A DNA stretch of 64,000 nt from JBAYDV01 sp041672845 (GTDB taxonomy: Bacteria; Bacteroidota; Bacteroidia; Bacteroidales; UBA932), in NCBI GenBank assembly GCA_041672845.1, contig JBAYYV010000001.1:186001-250000 (forward strand), read 5' to 3'. A program made the translations under genes and the position numbers. Shown one piece after another: positions 35,146 through 44,164 of this stretch. The stretch's first letter is position 1; each line of letters starts with the position of its first letter. The notes under the pieces were generated by a model. The model had not been told where the DNA came from, searched no databases, and was given only the letters and a program-made list of their open reading frames with translations.

Positions 35146-36444
35146 ATGAAAATACAATCTCTAACTATGGGCTGCTCTAAGAATAGAGTAGATACTGAAC
35201 ATATTTTACGACAATTAGAACTTAATGGTTGGGAAATATCACCTGAAAATTATTCGCTCAAAGATGGAGATGTAGATGTATTATTGATTAATACTTGTGG
35301 CTTTATAGAAGATGCGAAAGTAGAATCTATAGAAACTATTCTAGAAGCTCTTGAATATAAGAAGGCGGGATATATTTCTAAGGTAGTCGTAATGGGCTGT
35401 CTTTCTGAGAGATATATGGATGAGCTTAAAGAATCTATTCCAGAAGTAGATGCATATTTAGGTGCTTATGATTTAGAAGATACTCTTAAAGTATTTAAGG
35501 CTGAATTAGATAAATCTAAACTGACCGAGCGATATCTAACGACTCCTTCACATTATGCCTTTTTGAAAATTTCTGAAGGATGTGATAGACATTGTTCTTA
35601 TTGTGCTATACCCGGGATTCGTGGCCCTCAAGTTTCTATTTCGATGGAAGATTTGTTAATCGAGGCCAAAAATTTGATTAAGGCTGGCGCTAAAGAACTC
35701 ATTGTTATAGCTCAGGATACTACTTATTATGGAGTAGATCTTTATGGTAAGAAAATGCTAGGAACATTGCTGGCTAAGCTTGATAAACTAGAAGGGGTCG
35801 AATGGATTCGCATTCATTATTCTTATCCTCAGTCGTTTCCAGAGGATGTACTTGATATAATGAATACTTCTAAGAAAATCGTAAAGTATATGGATATCCC
35901 ATTACAGCATTCATCTACACCTGTTTTAAAGGCTATGAGAAGGCACATAGATGAAGAAGGCACACGAGCTATCGTCCAGAAGATGCGTGAAAAAGTCCCA
36001 GGAATAGTGATACGTACTACTATGATGGTCGGACATCCAGGAGAGACACGAGCTGATTTTGAAAATCTATTACAGTTTGTAAAGGATAATCGTTTCGAAA
36101 GATTAGGTGCTTTTACATATTCTGAAGAAGAGGGAACTTGGGGTGCTAAAAATTTAGAAGATAATATCCCACAAGATGTAAAAGATTCTAGATATGAAGA
36201 GCTTATGGAAGTACAGTCAGATATTTCTTCAGAGTTTAATCTATCCCGTATCGGTTCTATCGAGAAAGTATTAATAGATTCATATAATGATAATATGTAT
36301 TATGGAAGAACATCGAAAGAGAGTCCTGAGGTAGATGGAGAAGTCTTGATAGAGTCTGATGACAATGGGAAATTAGTAGGAACATTTCAAAAAGTAAAAA
36401 TAGTAGGTGCTGATGAGTATGATTTATTTGGAAAATTTTATTAA
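35146..36444 (+). CDS. rimO: Ribosomal protein S12 methylthiotransferase RimO
   Basis: RimO adds a methylthio group to the conserved Asp of ribosomal protein S12. The N-terminal MTTase domain starts with SLTMGCSKNRVDTEH, typical of RimO as opposed to MiaB. The radical SAM cluster motif is CDRHCSYCAIP, and a C-terminal TRAM domain ends GADEYDLFGKF. The 432-residue length is normal. In related genomes it usually follows ftsY; here it follows DUF5606. Confidence 0.95.
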   Translation: MKIQSLTMGCSKNRVDTEHILRQLELNGWEISPENYSLKDGDVDVLLINTCGFIEDAKVESIETILEALEYKKAGYISKVVVMGCLSERYMDELKESIPEVDAYLGAYDLEDTLKVFKAELDKSKLTERYLTTPSHYAFLKISEGCDRHCSYCAIPGIRGPQVSISMEDLLIEAKNLIKAGAKELIVIAQDTTYYGVDLYGKKMLGTLLAKLDKLEGVEWIRIHYSYPQSFPEDVLDIMNTSKKIVKYMDIPLQHSSTPVLKAMRRHIDEEGTRAIVQKMREKVPGIVIRTTMMVGHPGETRADFENLLQFVKDNRFERLGAFTYSEEEGTWGAKNLEDNIPQDVKDSRYEELMEVQSDISSEFNLSRIGSIEKVLIDSYNDNMYYGRTSKESPEVDGEVLIESDDNGKLVGTFQKVKIVGADEYDLFGKFY

Positions 36445-36468
36445 ATTTGAGGTATTAAACTAATTATT

Positions 36469-37419
36469 ATGAAAAAAACTTTATTATTATTAGCTTTTAT
36501 ATTTGCTATTCTTTCTATTACAAGCTGTGGACCAGTAGTGGAATCCATATATTTAGATTCTATGAATCTTAATGGAGAAAATGTTATTTTACAAAATAGG
36601 AACACCGCTGTCGTCGGTGTTTTTTCATCTAAAAAAGATAGTGCAATAGTAGCTCAAATGGCACTAGGATTATCAGAAGGATTAGAAACAGATTTTATAT
36701 TACCAGAAAACAGTATTGAAGTTTTTATGAATCATCCTAAAGACATAAATGTCAATAATGTAAATTCATTGTATAAATACTCTACTATTTCTAGTAATGA
36801 TGTGCTATTTGTAATGGATTCTCTCAAATTAGGACATTTTTCTATGCGTAAAAATTATTATTTCGATATGGTAGTTAATAATAATAATTTGTATCAGTAT
36901 AATGTTATCATGCCTGTAGAAGTTAGAGTAACTGAGTATGATGCTGATAATATGACTAAGATTCAGCATAAAGTATTAATAGACACTCTTTCTTGGGTGC
37001 TAGCTAGTGCTAATAAATTATCAGAGACTGTAGCTTTTAAAAAAGCCAATGATCAGTTATATCCTTCTTTGAATTATTTTGGACTCACCATAGCTAAACA
37101 ATATTCTCCTGCATGGACTACTAAGTCTTATGACTTTATTGTATATCTTTCTGATGATAAATGGAATAAAGCTTATAGTTATGCTCAAAATTTAAATTGG
37201 GGGGAAGCTAGAAAAATATGGATGAGTTTAGCTAACACAGATAATGATATAGCTTCATCTACTGCTTCTTATAATGTAGCCATCACTTTATATATAGAAG
37301 GATATTATGATTTAGCTGAAAAATGGTTAAACTATTCTATCGATATATTTCAGTTCGATGAACAGAATGATTTAAAGCTACTTATTGATGATAAAATACA
37401 GTCAGAAAATTCTAAATAA
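36469..37419 (+). CDS. DUF6340-like lipoprotein
   Basis: A lipoprotein signal (MKKTLLLLAFIFAILSITSC) leads into a 296-residue mature protein with MNLNGENVILQNRNTAVVGVF and, near the end, TPR-like helices (NWGEARKIWMSLA, YNVAITLYIEGYYDLAEKWL). This layout matches my memory of the Bacteroidetes DUF6340 family. Function unknown. It converges on yicC with a 4-base gap. Confidence 0.65.
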   Translation: MKKTLLLLAFIFAILSITSCGPVVESIYLDSMNLNGENVILQNRNTAVVGVFSSKKDSAIVAQMALGLSEGLETDFILPENSIEVFMNHPKDINVNNVNSLYKYSTISSNDVLFVMDSLKLGHFSMRKNYYFDMVVNNNNLYQYNVIMPVEVRVTEYDADNMTKIQHKVLIDTLSWVLASANKLSETVAFKKANDQLYPSLNYFGLTIAKQYSPAWTTKSYDFIVYLSDDKWNKAYSYAQNLNWGEARKIWMSLANTDNDIASSTASYNVAITLYIEGYYDLAEKWLNYSIDIFQFDEQNDLKLLIDDKIQSENSK

Positions 37420-37423
37420 ATAA

Positions 37424-38299
37424 TTATAGAATATTTAATGATTGTTCTTTAATCTTTTCTAATTCGTCTTTCATTTTTACTACCCATTGTTGGATTTCAG
37501 AATGATTGGCTTTAGAACCCATAGTATTTATTTCTCTACCCATTTCTTGAGATATAAAACCTAATTTTTTACCTATAGAGCCTTCGATTTCTATAGTTTC
37601 TAAGAAATATTTACAATGTTGACGAAGTCTAACTTTTTCTTCGTTGATATCTAATTTTTCTATATAGAAGATAATTTCTTGTTCTAAACGATTATTATCA
37701 GGAACGATTCCTAATTCTTTTATTCTACTAGATAATCTATCTTTAATATTATCTATTCGTTCTTTTTCATATTTTTCTACTTCATCTACATAAGAAGATA
37801 TATTATGAACACGTAAGCTTATATCCTTTTTTAAAGATTGGCCTTCGATGATTCTGAATTTATCGATATCTTCTAAAGCTTTTTTTATACCATTAAATAA
37901 TCTATTCCAACTTTCTTCATCTAAATCTTCTTTTCTATTATCTATTACATCTGGCATTTTAATTAATAAGGGAATAAGATCTTTGTCGTCAGGACAAGGT
38001 ATATTATTAGCAGCACTAATTTCTTTTAATTGTTTCAAATATGAATTAATAACTTTTGCATTAATAGTCTTCGAAGAAACATTTTCATTAAATTCTTCAT
38101 TAATAAATAAATCTATATTTCCTCGTTCTAATTTAGACTTAATTAATTTTCTGACCTCTAGTTCTTTATCTCTAGGAATAATCTGTGACTTAATAGATAC
38201 ATCACAATTCTTACCATTTAAAGACTTTAGTTCTATAATAAACTTTCCATTGGGACTTTTAACTATGGATTTCCCGTATCCTGTCATTGATTTAATCAT
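37424..38299 (-). CDS. YicC family endoribonuclease-like protein
   Basis: The 291-residue protein begins MIKSMTGYGKS and ends with the DUF1732 segment SIGKKLGFISQEMGREINTMGSKANHSEIQQWVVKMKDELEKIKEQSLNIL in the usual YicC arrangement. YicC proteins are reported to cleave RNA and affect small RNA stability in E. coli. It diverges from glnS. Confidence 0.92.
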   Translation of the reverse strand: MIKSMTGYGKSIVKSPNGKFIIELKSLNGKNCDVSIKSQIIPRDKELEVRKLIKSKLERGNIDLFINEEFNENVSSKTINAKVINSYLKQLKEISAANNIPCPDDKDLIPLLIKMPDVIDNRKEDLDEESWNRLFNGIKKALEDIDKFRIIEGQSLKKDISLRVHNISSYVDEVEKYEKERIDNIKDRLSSRIKELGIVPDNNRLEQEIIFYIEKLDINEEKVRLRQHCKYFLETIEIEGSIGKKLGFISQEMGREINTMGSKANHSEIQQWVVKMKDELEKIKEQSLNIL

Positions 38300-38347
38300 T
38301 TCTAATCTTTTATATCGTAAAATTATATAAAATTTTTGGGAAATGCT

Positions 38348-38355
38348 TAACTTTG
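38348..38355 (+). promoter_or_regulatory. -7 promoter element of glnS
   Basis: TAACTTTG matches the consensus and lies 20 bases before the glnS ATG. A well-spaced -33 element is not obvious. Confidence 0.45.
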
Positions 38356-38375
38356 GAGTTTAAAATACTTATAGG

Positions 38376-40064
38376 ATGGTAAAAATTAACACAAATGAGG
38401 CTGAGGCCAGAAACAAAAACTTTATCGAAGACATTATCGAGAAAGATTTAGCTGAAGGGAAATGCAAATCTATAGTAACTAGATTTCCTCCAGAACCTAA
38501 TGGATATCTTCACATAGGTCATGCGAAGAGTATATGTTTAAATTTCGGTCTTGCCAAGAAGTATGGTGGGGAAACTAACTTACGTTTCGATGATACTAAT
38601 CCTGTAAAGGAAGACACAGAATATGTAGACTCTATTAAGGAAGATATAAAATGGCTAGGGTTTCAGTGGGCTAGAGAAAGATATTCTTCTGATTATTTCG
38701 ACCAACTATATGAATGGGCAGAACAGCTGATAAAAAACGGCAAAGCTTATGTAGATGATCAAACTCAAGAACAAATACATTTATCTAGAGGTACAGTTCA
38801 GAAACCAGGTATTCTTAGTCCATATCGTGAAAGATCCGTCGATGAAAACTTAAAACTTTTCAGAGAAATGAAAGAAGGGAAATATGCAGACGGAGAAAAA
38901 GTATTACGAGCTAAGATCGATATGGCAAATCCCAATATGCTTCTTCGTGACCCTTTAATGTATAGAATTATTCATACTAATCATCATAGAACCGGTGATA
39001 AATGGTGTATATATCCTATGTATGATTTTGCTCATGGAGAATCTGATTCTATTGAAAATATTACTCACTCTATATGTACTTTAGAATTCGATGTTCATAG
39101 ACCATTATATGATTGGTTTATTAAAAACCTAGGTATTTTCCCATCTCACCAGTATGAGTTTGCTAGATTAAATATCACCTATACTATGATGAGTAAAAGA
39201 AAATTACTTGAATTAGTTAAATCTAAAACAGTAGAAGGATGGGATGATCCCCGTATGCCTACTATTTGTGGCCTTAGACGTAGAGGATATACTCCTGAAT
39301 CTATTCGTATGTTTGCTGAGAAAGTCGGTGTAGCCAAGCGTGATAACTTAATAGATTTAAAATTATTGGAATGGTGCTTAAGAGAAGATCTTAATAAGTG
39401 TTCTAATAGATATCTAGTCGTACAAGATCCAGTTAAGTTAATCATAGATAACTGGGAAGAAGGTAAAATAGATCATTGTTCTGCTCCTAAAAATCAAGAA
39501 AAACCTGAAGAAGGTAATAGAGATATAGAAATAGGTAAAGAACTATATATAGAAAGAGCTGATTTTATGGAAGAACCTCCTAAAAAATTCTTTAGATTAA
39601 AACCAGGAGGAGAAGTTCGTTTGAAATATTCTTACATTATTAAATGTGAAAACATCATAAAAGATAATGAAGGACATATTACAGAAATCCATTGCACTTA
39701 TGATCCTACTACTAAGCCAGGAGAAGGACCTTGGAGAAAAGTAAAAGGAACTATTCACTGGGCATCATGCACACATTGTAAAGAAATAAAATTAAGAAAC
39801 TACGATAGATTATTCTTAAAAGATGATATGGGTAATATCCCTGATGGAAAAGATTACCAAGATTACTTAAATCCAGATTCATTAGTAGAAATTAAAGCAT
39901 ACGCTGAACCTGCCTTATTAGAAGATAAGTCAGGAATCTCAGTACAGTTCGAAAGAAGTGGATATTACATACGTGACGATAAGGCGACTGCTGCAGAAAG
40001 TTCTATGGCAGGTGAGCAAATACAAGTATTTAACAAAGCTACTGGCATGAGAAGTAGTTACTAA
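38376..40064 (+). CDS. glnS: Glutaminyl-tRNA synthetase
   Basis: The class I synthetase has the HIGH region PPEPNGYLHIGHAKS, LRFDDTNP and the KMSKS-type MMSKRKL. At 562 residues it has the two anticodon-binding beta barrels and no extra domain. Its presence implies direct charging of tRNA-Gln. The next gene starts five bases after its stop. Confidence 0.96.
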   Translation: MVKINTNEAEARNKNFIEDIIEKDLAEGKCKSIVTRFPPEPNGYLHIGHAKSICLNFGLAKKYGGETNLRFDDTNPVKEDTEYVDSIKEDIKWLGFQWARERYSSDYFDQLYEWAEQLIKNGKAYVDDQTQEQIHLSRGTVQKPGILSPYRERSVDENLKLFREMKEGKYADGEKVLRAKIDMANPNMLLRDPLMYRIIHTNHHRTGDKWCIYPMYDFAHGESDSIENITHSICTLEFDVHRPLYDWFIKNLGIFPSHQYEFARLNITYTMMSKRKLLELVKSKTVEGWDDPRMPTICGLRRRGYTPESIRMFAEKVGVAKRDNLIDLKLLEWCLREDLNKCSNRYLVVQDPVKLIIDNWEEGKIDHCSAPKNQEKPEEGNRDIEIGKELYIERADFMEEPPKKFFRLKPGGEVRLKYSYIIKCENIIKDNEGHITEIHCTYDPTTKPGEGPWRKVKGTIHWASCTHCKEIKLRNYDRLFLKDDMGNIPDGKDYQDYLNPDSLVEIKAYAEPALLEDKSGISVQFERSGYYIRDDKATAAESSMAGEQIQVFNKATGMRSSY

Positions 40065-40069
40065 AATAT

Positions 40070-40954
40070 ATGGATATGTATTTAAACATGAAACAAGTTA
40101 AAAGAGTAGTGGCTGTATATTTTTCTCCCACTGGTAATAATCGTAAAATTATTAGAACCATAGCTAAAGGTTTTAATGTTAGTAACACCATAGAAATAGA
40201 TTTGACTTTGCCTGAGGGCAATAAAAATTATAAAGGAATACATGATGATTTTCAAGCTGAACCTGCAGATGTCGTAATAGTAGCATCTCCTGCTTATAAT
40301 GGAAGAGTCCCAGGTGTTTTTCGTGAACGATTAGCTCGAATAAAAGGATGTGGAGGTCCACTTGTAATAGCATGTACTTATGGTAGAATAAGTTACGGAG
40401 ATGTATTTCAAGAGATAGGTACAGTTATGAAAAATAACCATTTTGTTACCGTAGCGCTAGGCAGTTTCGTGGGTTATCATTCATGGTCTAATACTAAAAG
40501 ATATATAGGTTATGGAAGACCTAATTATGATGATTTATTATTAGCAGAAGAGTTCGGAAATGCATGTCACCAAAAAATATCGAAAGCATATCAAAATGAA
40601 GGAGCTTTCTCTGAAGAGGGTATTGTAAATATGAATAATTATAAAACAGCGATAATAACACTGTCTAATGACGATGAAATTCCTGGCAAATTTCATGATA
40701 AGCTATTTCGTATGCCTCTTTTATCTAGATCTAAACCTACAGCCGATTGTGTAAAATGTAATACCTGTGTAGATGTATGTCCGACAGGTGCTATACGGCC
40801 AGTAGGTTCAGGTAAAAAGGAACTGATATGTGATCCTAAAAAATGCTTACACTGTTATGCATGCGTAAGAGCCTGTCCACATGATGCTAGAGTCTTAAAA
40901 GATCCTGTAATTTCTATTATTACATATTTCTTATCTAAAAAATATTCCAGATAA
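40070..40954 (+). CDS. EFR1-type flavodoxin/ferredoxin protein
   Basis: An N-terminal flavodoxin-like domain (VAVYFSPTGNNRKI binds FMN phosphate; SPAYNGRVPG) is followed by two 4Fe-4S motifs, CVKCNTCVDVCP and CLHCYACVRACP, near the C-terminus. Such proteins shuttle electrons between FMN and iron-sulfur clusters; partners are unknown. The ATG at 40088 (MKQVKR) may be the true start instead of 40070. Confidence 0.87.
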   Translation: MDMYLNMKQVKRVVAVYFSPTGNNRKIIRTIAKGFNVSNTIEIDLTLPEGNKNYKGIHDDFQAEPADVVIVASPAYNGRVPGVFRERLARIKGCGGPLVIACTYGRISYGDVFQEIGTVMKNNHFVTVALGSFVGYHSWSNTKRYIGYGRPNYDDLLLAEEFGNACHQKISKAYQNEGAFSEEGIVNMNNYKTAIITLSNDDEIPGKFHDKLFRMPLLSRSKPTADCVKCNTCVDVCPTGAIRPVGSGKKELICDPKKCLHCYACVRACPHDARVLKDPVISIITYFLSKKYSR

Positions 40955-40984
40955 AATTATAAAAAGAACGAATCTATAAACAAG

Positions 40985-41020
40985 GTAAGTAATAAGATTA
41001 ATTTCAATCTTATTATTTAC
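40985..41020. terminator. Long hairpin between convergent genes
   Basis: A 15-bp stem with one G-U pair forms between 40985-40999 and 41006-41020. It overlaps the last codons of the minus-strand CMD gene and lacks a long T-tract, so efficiency is uncertain. Confidence 0.5.
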
Positions 41021-41588
41021 GACCTATAGTATCCCATTCTTTATCAGGATATACTTTTAGAAATGACATCATGCGATTAGACATATTATAGAAAGCAGTA
41101 ATGCTAGCTATATCCCAAATATCTTCATCATTTAATCCATGAAGGCGTAATACAGAGAAGTCATCTTCATTTATAGCAGCTGAATTTAAACTTACTTTCA
41201 TAGCAAAATCTATAATAGCTTTTTCACGATCAGTAATATCAGCTTCTAGATGATTTACAGTCACTTGTTCATTTTTTCTAATATCTCCAGAATGAATTCT
41301 ATACTGAGCACCATGAGACTGAACACAGTAAATACAACCGTTTTTAGCTGAAAATGCTACTATTAAAAGTTGTTTTTCTGCATCAGTTAAATTACTGCCT
41401 TCTCTATGCATTACTGCATTATCATAAGCCATAAATGCTCTAAGTTCATCTGGATGATGTGAGAGAGCAGATAATACGTTAGGAATAAAACCAAGATTTG
41501 CTTTAGCTCCGTTTAAAATATGTTGAATATCTTCTGGAGTTTCATTTACTGCAGGTACTGAATAACGACTGATTTTTTTTGTTGTCAT
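41013..41588 (-). CDS. Carboxymuconolactone decarboxylase/AhpD-like peroxidase-related protein
   Basis: The 191-residue protein has the CxxC-containing AhpD-type motif CIYCVQSHGAQYR with its downstream His, and the surrounding helical CMD fold (EDIWDIASITAFYNMSNRMMSFL). Members are thiol-based peroxidases or related. I start at ATG 41588 (MTTKKISRYSVPAV); an upstream extension to 41672 would run through the promoter. It diverges from an HxlR regulator, which probably controls it. Confidence 0.88.
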   Translation of the reverse strand: MTTKKISRYSVPAVNETPEDIQHILNGAKANLGFIPNVLSALSHHPDELRAFMAYDNAVMHREGSNLTDAEKQLLIVAFSAKNGCIYCVQSHGAQYRIHSGDIRKNEQVTVNHLEADITDREKAIIDFAMKVSLNSAAINEDDFSVLRLHGLNDEDIWDIASITAFYNMSNRMMSFLKVYPDKEWDTIGRK

Positions 41589-41641
41589 AATTTCTACGTT
41601 TTTAATTGTATTTGTTATAGTAACTTTACTTTTTATAGTTG

Positions 41642-41672
41642 CAAAGATATGTATAGTATATTTATCATACAA
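41642..41672 (-). promoter_or_regulatory. Promoter of the CMD gene
   Basis: On the minus strand TTG (41670-41672), 20 bases, then TATCTTTG (41642-41649) gives an exact consensus match. The expected transcript starts about 45 bases before the chosen ATG. Confidence 0.75.
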
Positions 41673-41674
41673 TA

Positions 41675-41692
41675 ACGGATAAAAATATCCGT
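41675..41692. promoter_or_regulatory. Perfect palindrome, candidate HxlR operator
   Basis: ACGGATA (41675-41681) and TATCCGT (41686-41692) are exact inverted repeats with a 4-base A spacer. The site abuts the -33 element of the CMD promoter and lies 58 bases upstream of the HxlR promoter. It fits a dimeric winged-helix regulator. Confidence 0.6.
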
Positions 41693-41749
41693 ATAAAAAT
41701 ACATGTTACAGACCCTATAAGAATGAAATAAAAACTATAAAAAGTAAAG

Positions 41750-41780
41750 TTGCATAATTAAATAAAGTATATTAAATTTG
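41750..41780 (+). promoter_or_regulatory. Promoter of the HxlR regulator gene
   Basis: TTG at 41750-41752, a 20-base spacer and TAAATTTG at 41773-41780 match the consensus. The ATG follows 20 bases later. Confidence 0.7.
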
Positions 41781-41799
41781 TTACTTAATTAATAATAAC

Positions 41800-42213
41800 A
41801 TGATGACAGAAGAATTAGATAAGATGAGTAAAATCATTGCTGAAAAAGAAGAGGCGGATTTGGCTTATAATAAGCCAGTGAGTAATTTAGAATATAATGG
41901 AAAGGTTTATTCTTGTACGACCAGTGTAGCTATGAATCTTATAGGAGGAAAATGGAAAACTGTTATTCTAGTTCATCTTATTAATAGTAGTAAACGTTAT
42001 AGTGAACTTCATAAGTTAATTCCGATTATTAATGAAAGAACTTTAAGCATACAGCTTAAAAAACTTGAGGATGATGGTATTATCTCACGTAAGGTATTTA
42101 CCAAGAAACCCCCTCTTAAAGTAGTTTATTCATTGACTGATTTCGGAAAGACTTTAATTCCTTCTCTTCTTTCCATAGCCAAGTGGGGATATGATTTAGT
42201 GATAAAAAAATAA
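41800..42213 (+). CDS. HxlR family winged-helix transcriptional regulator
   Basis: The 137-residue protein shows the HxlR core: CTTSVAMNLIGGKWKTVILVHLINSSKRYSELHKLIP, then INERTLSIQLKKLEDDGII and a basic wing before YSLTDFGKTLIP. HxlR proteins sense oxidants or electrophiles through a Cys in some species; here one Cys (about residue 34) lies just before the core. It is divergent from the CMD peroxidase gene, the likely target, and 3 bases upstream of a pentapeptide-repeat gene. Confidence 0.92.
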   Translation: MMTEELDKMSKIIAEKEEADLAYNKPVSNLEYNGKVYSCTTSVAMNLIGGKWKTVILVHLINSSKRYSELHKLIPIINERTLSIQLKKLEDDGIISRKVFTKKPPLKVVYSLTDFGKTLIPSLLSIAKWGYDLVIKK

Positions 42214-42216
42214 ATT

Positions 42217-42540
42217 ATGTCAGATATATTTAATGATCAAACTTTTAAAAATTTAAATCTTACTACTCCTTTTAAAAAAGGAGAATACGATACATGTATA
42301 TTTATACATTGTGATTTTTCAAATATTGATATTTCAGAGACTCATTTTATTGATTGTAAATTCGATGAATGTGAATTCTTGAACAGCACTTTCAGTGATG
42401 CGAACCTAGAAAGGGTAGATTTAAGAACTTCACATGGTTTTATAATAGATCCTAATCATAACTGTATTAAGAAAGCTAAAATATCCTTGTATGATCTTCC
42501 AGGACTCTTAACTCAGTATGATATTGAGATAGAAACTTGA
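42217..42540 (+). CDS. Compact pentapeptide-repeat protein
   Basis: The 107-residue protein contains pentapeptide-type repeats (CIFIHCDFSNIDISETHFIDCKFDECEFLNSTFSDANLERVDLR) with a Phe or Leu at every fifth position. A C-terminal cap FIIDPNHNCIKKAKISLYDLPGLLTQYDIEIE resembles longer Qnr-like proteins of Bacteroidetes (about 190 residues as I recall). The middle repeats appear absent. Function unknown; long relatives protect DNA gyrase. It may be co-transcribed with hxlR. Confidence 0.8.
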   Translation: MSDIFNDQTFKNLNLTTPFKKGEYDTCIFIHCDFSNIDISETHFIDCKFDECEFLNSTFSDANLERVDLRTSHGFIIDPNHNCIKKAKISLYDLPGLLTQYDIEIET

Positions 42541-42595
42541 ATATTAACTAAAAAATTATAACTTTATACGAATCATCTATTAAAACGAAAACATC

Positions 42596-43588
42596 ATGAA
42601 AACATCATTTAAAACCTATAAGTTGTTAATACCTATAAGAATAGATATGATTATTCAATATCTTTTTGATAATATAGGCAGCCAAGAATGGTCAGGTATT
42701 TTATACTATGACATGAAAGGAAAATTTGAAGATGATTCTTTAATGATAGTTTTTGAAGATATGGATATCACTACTGTAGAAAAAAGAAATCTTGAGAATA
42801 TAATGTTTTCTCACAATAGGGAGTTAAATAAATCTTTTCGAAATTATTTAGAATATTACAAACATGGATATGTTACTTCGGCTTTAGATACTGATGAGTC
42901 ACTTGAAAAAAATGTCATGATTCCTCTTGAATCTAAAAATATCGAAGATTTTAAGGAAGATATATATGTTTCTATAGCTGTAAGTAGTTTAGGTGATTAT
43001 AAAGCTGTATTAGCTAGAAAAGAGGATCAAGATATTACATTATATAATTTAGATATAGAAGTATCTGATAATATACGATCAGATGCTCTTATTACCCGAG
43101 ATGTAGTAATAGGTAGTGCTAAAGGCCATGCTTCTGATGAAATAAATAATGAGAAGATTAAGCGATTTACTACTGAGAGCAATAGGTCAGAGCATACAGA
43201 ATTTTCTTCTTCTGTGGCTTATGGAAAGAATCATTTGAACAAAAAATTATTGAATAGTATTCTTAACCAATTGCTTTCTGGTGAAGTGTTAAATATCGAT
43301 GACTCTGATTCATATAAGAAATTATTTAGCAAGTTCAATGAAAAATATGATTCAAGATTTTATAAGGATTTAGACGAGTTTTATGATTGGGTGTGCGGAA
43401 TACTTAATTATCTAATGGACTTCGCTGTGCATCACGATAAGGCTCTTTATAAAGAGATATGGGATGAAGAGGAGATGAGAGCCATAGCCGCTTATGATAT
43501 TAGTGAAGTCTTAAGTAAAATACCACAAAATGATTATATCGATATTATCCTAAGAAAGCTCGAAGATTATTTCGTTTGGGATGATTAA
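42596..43588 (+). CDS. Unknown acidic protein, possibly a degenerate MPN/JAB-like domain
   Basis: The 330-residue protein is acidic and has no signal or membrane segment. The N-terminal part (IPIRIDMIIQYLF, SQEWSGILYYDMKGKFEDDSLMIVFEDM) and the later YVSIAVSSLGDYKAV recall Mov34/MPN-type proteins of Bacteroidetes as I remember them. The HxH metal motif expected between them is not present. The C-terminal third is helical. I do not assign a function. Confidence 0.6.
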   Translation: MKTSFKTYKLLIPIRIDMIIQYLFDNIGSQEWSGILYYDMKGKFEDDSLMIVFEDMDITTVEKRNLENIMFSHNRELNKSFRNYLEYYKHGYVTSALDTDESLEKNVMIPLESKNIEDFKEDIYVSIAVSSLGDYKAVLARKEDQDITLYNLDIEVSDNIRSDALITRDVVIGSAKGHASDEINNEKIKRFTTESNRSEHTEFSSSVAYGKNHLNKKLLNSILNQLLSGEVLNIDDSDSYKKLFSKFNEKYDSRFYKDLDEFYDWVCGILNYLMDFAVHHDKALYKEIWDEEEMRAIAAYDISEVLSKIPQNDYIDIILRKLEDYFVWDD

Positions 43589-43603
43589 AAAGATTTTTAA
43601 TAT

Positions 43604-44008
43604 TTATAAATACGTTTGTTCATATAATTCCTTGAATTTCTTAAGAGTATCTATTTTTTGAGTTATAACAGAAGTATCTAAATCATATCTCTTATATTGA
43701 GCCAATAAATATTTAAATCTTGTATTATATTCTTTATCAAATATGGAATAAGAAGTATCTTCAATTCTGTATTTCATAATATTGATGAATTTAGAGAGTA
43801 ATTCTTTATCAATAGCATCTTTATTGCCTAAAATGATATTTTCCAATAAAGTGGAAGAATCATCAGTAGTAGTTAATGATTTTCTAATCTTACTAAGATT
43901 AATAGCCATAATTATTAAAATAATTATAAGAACAAGCACAATAATAACTTCAATAATAAGAGTTATATCATTAGATAAATAGATATGTGCGGGAGTGTAA
44001 TAATTCAT
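43604..44008 (-). CDS. Small single-pass membrane protein, unknown
   Basis: The 134-residue protein has one strong N-terminal membrane helix (IIEVIIVLVLIIILIIMAINL, about residues 16-36) followed by a charged helical domain. No motif is recognised. It converges on the 330-residue acidic protein and has its own upstream AT-rich region. Confidence 0.55.
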   Translation of the reverse strand: MNYYTPAHIYLSNDITLIIEVIIVLVLIIILIIMAINLSKIRKSLTTTDDSSTLLENIILGNKDAIDKELLSKFINIMKYRIEDTSYSIFDKEYNTRFKYLLAQYKRYDLDTSVITQKIDTLKKFKELYEQTYL

Positions 44009-44109
44009 AATTTTATTTAAATTTTTATTTATTAAAAAATAAAGATATTCCTTACAAACGTCAGAACAAGACGCTATAATAAATTTTATAAAAATATTTT
44101 ACTAAAAAG

Positions 44110-44121
44110 TGCAAATTTGCA
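44110..44121. promoter_or_regulatory. 12-base palindrome upstream of the GNAT gene
   Basis: TGCAAATTTGCA is a perfect palindrome 44 bases before the GNAT ATG. It may be an operator, but it is AT-rich and short, so chance is possible. Confidence 0.3.
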
Positions 44122-44164
44122 TATTTAAAAAATTTGATTATATTAAAAAAAAATAATTATTTTT

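Noticed and set aside
34952..35146. Lys/Leu-rich open frame near the end of the DUF5606 gene
   Set aside because: It is the shifted reading of the repetitive Lys/Ala/Glu tail of DUF5606.
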